A DNA stretch of 64,000 nucleotides from Acephala macrosclerotiorum. Lineage: Eukaryota; Ascomycota; Leotiomycetes; Helotiales; Mollisiaceae. The position numbers were made by a program, and so were the translations under genes. The notes beneath the pieces were generated by a model. The model saw only the letters and a list, made by a program, of their open reading frames with translations, did no database searches and had not been told where the DNA came from. The DNA lies in contig MU119263.1 of NCBI GenBank assembly GCA_014904845.1, forward strand, positions 62,001 through 126,000. Reading direction: 5' to 3'. This document shows, piece after piece, positions 59,291 to 64,000 of the stretch. Positions within the stretch are counted from its first letter, which is position 1; every line of letters starts with the position of its first letter.

Positions 59291-61092
59291 TGCGTGCGCA
59301 AGAACTAGTTCAACGCTCTGATTGTTTTCCCAATGATGACGCAACGATTTCTCTGTAATAGCAGAGTGAAATACGAAGCAAATTATTTGCAAGGACAATC
59401 ATTTCCATGGGTCTGATTAGAAAAGCGACTGCACGAAGAGATTGTTAGAGCTAGTATGGGCAGAAGTTCGTAATTAATGCAGTGTACACACTTCAGTCCA
59501 AAAATTTAATTTGTGGATATACGGAAGAGGCGACCACACGAGACAACTGTTGTGAAACGTACTAGGCAATGATCGGATTTTGTCTCTATTGGATGCTCGA
59601 AGATAGAAGCCAGCGATCGCAAACAATTGGAGTTGAGCTTGACAGAAGTAGTGGTGGTGGATGAGTGGCTAGGAGCCTTTCCCCCTTGGCAACGACAGCC
59701 GAAGCAAAGGGGGGAGGGGGAAGGGAGGCGATTTCTCCCTATATTTCAGCCCTACATCTGTACCGTCTTTTGATTTTCACGGAAGATCGAACAGCACATG
59801 TGAGTCTAAAACACACAAGTAGTCGGTGTTGCAGAATAATGAGGTTTCAGAATCTGATTCACGGGGTGGACCGATTGGCCTGCAAAGGCCAATATAACGC
59901 CATTTATTAGGTACAACCTCAAAATATCAATCAAGCAGATCTACTTCGGCACTTGATTGCCAGAACAGAAGATTAAAGGTTAAATTAAAGTTGATATAGT
60001 TCGCTTGGACATCCTGCATGAGAACGGCCGACATCAAGCTGTTGGGCGGTCGACCACACGTGACAGGGATTCGAGGCAAGTTTTCCTCTCGGTTTTGTGC
60101 TTCCGCACACTTCAACCCCAACAACATCCATGACAGCAGCATCGCAACCATCAACCAATGTGCAACGCTTTACCAAGTCGGACCTCCGTTGAGGCTGACC
60201 GTTTCTAAGATCCGCTGTCAGAATTACCGTGATCCAGGATGAGAATTTAGTATCCTAGAGGTCCAAGATAGGGTTCTGACACTTCTCGGGGCTCAGAAGC
60301 CTCCAGACAATTGGCCCTCTACCGCGAGAGTGCCTCGCCCGACCGCAAAGACAACCGCACTTAGGCACAGCCCGAGAATACCCCTCACCTCATCGGCTCC
60401 AAGCCCTCGGCTCCCATTCGTCGTGCCGCCTGCGGAGAGATGAAGCTTATTGCACCATGATTACAGAAGGCGACCTCTCACAGCACCTCGCTTCAGACTC
60501 CGCCACTTCAGGAGTTGAACAACGCGATTTTCCTAGTGTCCCACGCTGCGCTAGGATCTGAGGGTTCAGATACCAATTCGCTGGATCCAGTGGCGAGGCT
60601 CTCCGTGCTTTTTCCACCAGCTTTCTCTACACGTTTCATGTGCTTGCGTGCAGGAATGTGGGAGCGCCAGTGATGGGACGAAGCCTCTTCGTGCTATTTC
60701 CCACGTTGGCGCTAAAAATAGGAGGTTGCATCGCCAAAGACTTTCAGACTCAGGATCCAGGCCTAGAAGATATGATTGTTGGACATTTACGACGGACAGA
60801 GAATAGCAGGGGGAAGGTAATATCTCGCCAGGATAGTGTGGTCGCAACATCTTTTTATTTGGTGGGTGAGGATGTTTACCTACTTCCGTAGGGCTATTTA
60901 CCTGAGCCCGTTGATTTCTTTATTGTCCGGACGGCCCCTGACGACCAAGACCAACCCATATCATAATCCGTATAAAGTACTTATTTCCCTTTCTCAAGTC
61001 ACACGAAGTCTCTTTTTCCTTCAGCCCACTCTGTCACTCAAAAGTATATCTAATTCTAATACTTTCATCTCGTTCATCCTTACTTGAACAAG
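59291..61092. other. Intergenic, no gene recognised
   Basis: About 1.8 kb. No conserved frame on either strand; it presumably includes the promoter of the glucanase gene. Confidence 0.5.
60971..60976 (+). promoter_or_regulatory. Possible TATA box of the GH16 gene
   Basis: TATAAA about 117 nt upstream of the ATG at 61093, followed by a CT-rich leader. Plausible by position only. Confidence 0.3.
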
Positions 61093-61920
61093 ATGTTCTC
61101 CTCCCTTATCGCCCTCGCTTGCTTAAGCGCACTCTTCACCACCACCCTCGCTACCGCGCCAGAACCAAACAACGGCTTCAATATAATCTGGTCAGATGAC
61201 TTCTCGGGCTCATCTCTCGACATGACAAAGTGGGACTATTACCTTGGCCAAGGACCAAACAACGAACAAGAAATCTACACCAACGGAGAAAACTGCAAAC
61301 TCTCCGGCTCCGGCTCCCTCTTGATCACACCCGAGAACAACAATGGGCAATGGACATCCTGCCGCATCGAGTCTCTCCCAAGCTTCCAAGCTAAGGCTGG
61401 AGGTCAAATAATCGTCCAATCGAGATTCAAGCTCGGCTCTCCAGGTACCCAACTCCAAGGCATCTGGCCCGCCTTCTGGTCTTTGGGAGAAGCCGTCCGA
61501 CACGGAACCCAATGGCCTGCTTGCGGCGAGATCGATACTTTCGAGAACATCAACGGAGGAGCTCTTGGAGCAGGGACTTTGCACTGCGGCGGTGCTTGCC
61601 ATGACCCCACTGGTTTGTCTGCCTCGATGGCGTTCGATTATGACACTTTCCATACTTGGGCTCATTCTATTGATCTCAGGAACGGTGATTGGAGGCAGCA
61701 ATCGATCACTTGGTACATGGACGGGCAGGCGTATCATGTTTTGCATGGTTCTGATGTTGGGGATCAAGGCTCTTGGGCTGCGACCGCTCAAGCGGGCATG
61801 TTCATCACCTTAAACGTCGCGGTTGGTGGTTCATGGCCTGGAAACGTGGCTGCGAATACTGCTAGTGGAGCAGCTGCTGGTATGGAGGTGCAGTATGTGG
61901 CTGTTTATGAGAGCGATTGA
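61093..61920 (+). CDS. Secreted GH16 beta-glucanase
   Basis: Single exon, 275 codons. A signal peptide covers residues 1-20 (SLIALACLSALFTTTLA). The GH16 jelly-roll signature is complete: GEIDTFENING with nucleophile Glu146, Asp148 and acid/base Glu151, preceded by GIWPAFWSLG. Flanking family segments are IWSDDFSGSSLDMTKWDYY and ITWYMDGQAYHVL. The protein ends right after the catalytic fold, so there is no carbohydrate-binding module or GPI signal. Members cleave beta-1,3/1,4- or 1,3/1,6-glucans; the subtype cannot be fixed by eye. The ATG at 61093 is used because the signal peptide starts there. Confidence 0.93.
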   Translation: MFSSLIALACLSALFTTTLATAPEPNNGFNIIWSDDFSGSSLDMTKWDYYLGQGPNNEQEIYTNGENCKLSGSGSLLITPENNNGQWTSCRIESLPSFQAKAGGQIIVQSRFKLGSPGTQLQGIWPAFWSLGEAVRHGTQWPACGEIDTFENINGGALGAGTLHCGGACHDPTGLSASMAFDYDTFHTWAHSIDLRNGDWRQQSITWYMDGQAYHVLHGSDVGDQGSWAATAQAGMFITLNVAVGGSWPGNVAANTASGAAAGMEVQYVAVYESD

Positions 61921-62330
61921 GCACTGTGGCAGCAAGGAAGTGAATGGAAAGGAGACGGAGTAATTGGTTTTTTGGTGTTTTGGGGGAATTATTGGGTTTG
62001 CGGTTTTGCTTGCTTGATTGGAATTTGGAGGAATAGTTGGAAGACCAGGAGTTTCGATATTTATACCACTAGACTCTTGGATTTCGTCGTATATATGTAT
62101 ATAGCCAGATGACGAATATAAGGGAGCCACCTCGAGACTTCCAATAAAGACGAACATTTTTGACCAGACACTTGCCTTTTTTTGCAGTTGAGTTTATTCC
62201 TTGACTTATGAATCTTGCACTAAGGTAATACAATCATATAACTTGTCCTGGTAGTAAGTATTTGGTCTCTTAATCCCAAAAGTAGCCTTCAAACCTTGGA
62301 AAACCTCTGAGGGGAGATATGGCGAGTCAC
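61921..62330. other. 3' flank of the GH16 gene
   Basis: About 410 nt; no gene. Base composition drops towards AT from about 62200. Confidence 0.5.
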
Positions 62331-64000
62331 GTGCATTAATATATCAGGTACGAAACCCCTACGAATGAAATAAGGTCGACGTTGAATATCCTAGACTTTT
62401 AATCCCATTTAGAACTTCGAAAATTATTCATCTCAAAAAGCTTGTTTTTAAATCAGTTTCAAAAGTATAATCTAAATATGTTTTAAAATGGAAATTGCGA
62501 TTAGAGTTTAATCGAGATCTATATTAAATATACAAACTTTATTAATGTATATATAAAATTTTTTATAAAAATTAATTTTTTATTATTTTTAAATAATTAA
62601 AATGGCGATTAACGAAACTCAAATAGAAGAAGTTTTTGTTTTATGCGATAGAGAATTAATTTTTAATTACTTTGAGATAATTAAAAATTATTTATTCGAT
62701 CGAATTATTTTAATGTAACGATATTAAATTCGAATTATTTTTATCGATTTAATCATGTGATCGTTTAAACGATCGATTAAATGATTTTAATTATAATTTT
62801 TATTGTTTTTGATAATAGTTGCTTTAGTGTTTACTTTTTAATTTTACGTTTACTTTGTTTAATTATATAAGTAGAAAAATACTTTTTTTGAGAAGAAACA
62901 AATAAAATTGAATTATTGATATTAGATTAAAATTTTAGTATTTCGTGATTTGTTTTTGGACGTTTTAATACTAATTAGTAATTAAACTCGTTCGATTATA
63001 AAATAATAAAATTATTTACGAAAAAACAATAATTGAATAAAATCGATCGAATAAAAAAACTTAAATTGTATGCAATTTATTAATTCAATTAAACGTAAAA
63101 AAGAATAATTTTTATTTGTATTAAAAAAGACTATTAAATCTTCAAAGAATATTGCGATTTTATATTCGTTTTGTTTTTTTCGATTTGAAATTGGTTAATT
63201 TTTTATTTTACGTTTTATCGCGTATTAATAATGAGTACTTTATTGTAACTTATTAAATAATACTAAAAAAAAAAAAAAAAAAAAAAAAAACAATTTTTAT
63301 GAGTTCGATATAAAAACTCGTCGAATTAATATATTTATCGAGTATAATACGATTCGATAAAATATTTTTCGAGAATACGATTATATATTTTCAAAGTACG
63401 ATTTTAATTAAAAAGAAATTTTTTTATTATTTTTTCTATTTTTCGATTTGATATAATATATATTGGAATAGATATAAAATTTTAAAGCGAAAAGTGATTG
63501 GAACTATGGATTATAAGTGGAATATAAAAAAATATTTTTAGAATAGATAAAAAAAATGTTTGAAAAGAGAATAAATAGAAATACGAAAAGAAAATTACGT
63601 AAAGCGTTGTAAATAAACGAAATATAAGTATTGAAAAAACGATTTATTAAAGTTTTAAAAGTATTAATAAATATTGCAAATAAGGAAAAACAATTAAAAT
63701 AATCGTATAAAAAAATTGTAAAAATGAACTTGATAGAAAATTTTAATTTATAAAGAAATATAATCGATTTAAAAGTAAAATAAACTCGAAAATTAGCGTT
63801 TTTCGTTATTTTTATCGAGAAAATTAAAGAAATAATATTAATACTTTCGATTTTTTTTTTTCAATTATCAAAATTTGTCACAGGATTTTTTATAAAGTAA
63901 ACAACGTTATTCGAACGTATAATACTTTAAAAACAATTCTAAGAGTACAATAAAATATTATTATTAAATTTGTCGCCAAAGAATGAAAACTTGAAACGAA
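62331..64000. other. AT-rich, RIP-like gene-free block running off the window end
   Basis: The composition changes abruptly from normal fungal sequence to strongly AT-rich, with long A and T runs, no open frame of note and frequent TA steps. CpG is retained (TCGA, ACGAT) while CpA is scarce: in 62701-62760 I count four CpG and one CpA. That is the footprint expected of repeat-induced point mutation, which changes CpA to TpA. It is probably a mutated transposon remnant or the edge of an AT isochore; the original element is not recognisable. Confidence 0.75.
63265..63290. repeat. Homopolymer A tract, 26 nt
   Basis: Twenty-six consecutive A inside the AT-rich block. It could be a relic retroposon tail, or simple slippage. 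Confidence 0.85.

Noticed and set aside
1..64000. tRNA, rRNA, CRISPR arrays, insertion sequences, replication origin
   Set aside because: None seen by eye; the window is eukaryotic nuclear DNA and no cloverleaf-like or rRNA-like block stood out. A covariance-model scan would be needed to exclude a tRNA.

Overview
The window looks like a piece of nuclear genome from a filamentous ascomycete. Genes are split by short GT-AG introns of about 45-125 nt, often with CTAAC/CTGAC-type branch points. The content is typical of mould-like fungi: a Zn(II)2Cys6 regulator, a WSC/GPI wall protein, a DUF6536-type membrane protein, a NACHT-ankyrin (STAND/NLR) locus, GH16 and GH27 enzymes, and a strongly AT-rich end that resembles a RIP-mutated isochore. 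A Leotiomycete is plausible, but that is a guess from protein style rather than a computed placement.

Layout. 1-6 kb: the 3' part of an AAT-family amino-acid permease, then two tandem histidine-phosphatase paralogues. The first has lost every catalytic residue and gained a C-terminal membrane anchor; the second keeps them. 6.5-16.2 kb: a decayed secreted alpha/beta hydrolase, then two successive divergent transporter/dioxygenase pairs. The first pair (UNC93-like MFS and clavaminate-synthase-like oxygenase) is intact; both members of the second pair (sugar-porter-like MFS and TauD-type dioxygenase) are broken. 17-31 kb: a MARVEL-like protein, a long gene-free stretch, a Zn2Cys6 regulator, a possible small spliced gene, an 808-residue DUF6536-like membrane protein and a small secreted protein with a phospholipase-A2-like HD motif. 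32.7-35.2 kb: a frameshifted WSC/GPI protein and a degraded GH27 alpha-galactosidase containing an assembly gap flanked by G runs.

36-54 kb is conserved core: a kinase with two WW-like modules, a repeat-containing protein whose stop overlaps the start of epsilon-COP (SEC28), a HAD phosphatase, a C2/EF-hand phosphatidylserine decarboxylase (PSD2 type), a small type-I membrane protein and a SNF2/RING (Rad5/HLTF-like) ATPase. 54.5-59.3 kb is the NACHT, zinc-finger and ankyrin locus, apparently frameshifted in two places. 61.1-61.9 kb is a secreted GH16 glucanase, and from about 62.3 kb the sequence becomes AT-rich with no gene.

The striking theme is the contrast between intact housekeeping genes (roughly 20 kb of coding sequence with no break that I could see) and accessory genes (secreted hydrolases, wall protein, transporter, dioxygenase, NLR) that carry single-base indels or nonsense codons. 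That contrast argues for real decay of accessory functions rather than general sequencing error, although the G-run gap shows that assembly artefacts do occur here. All splice models were made by eye.
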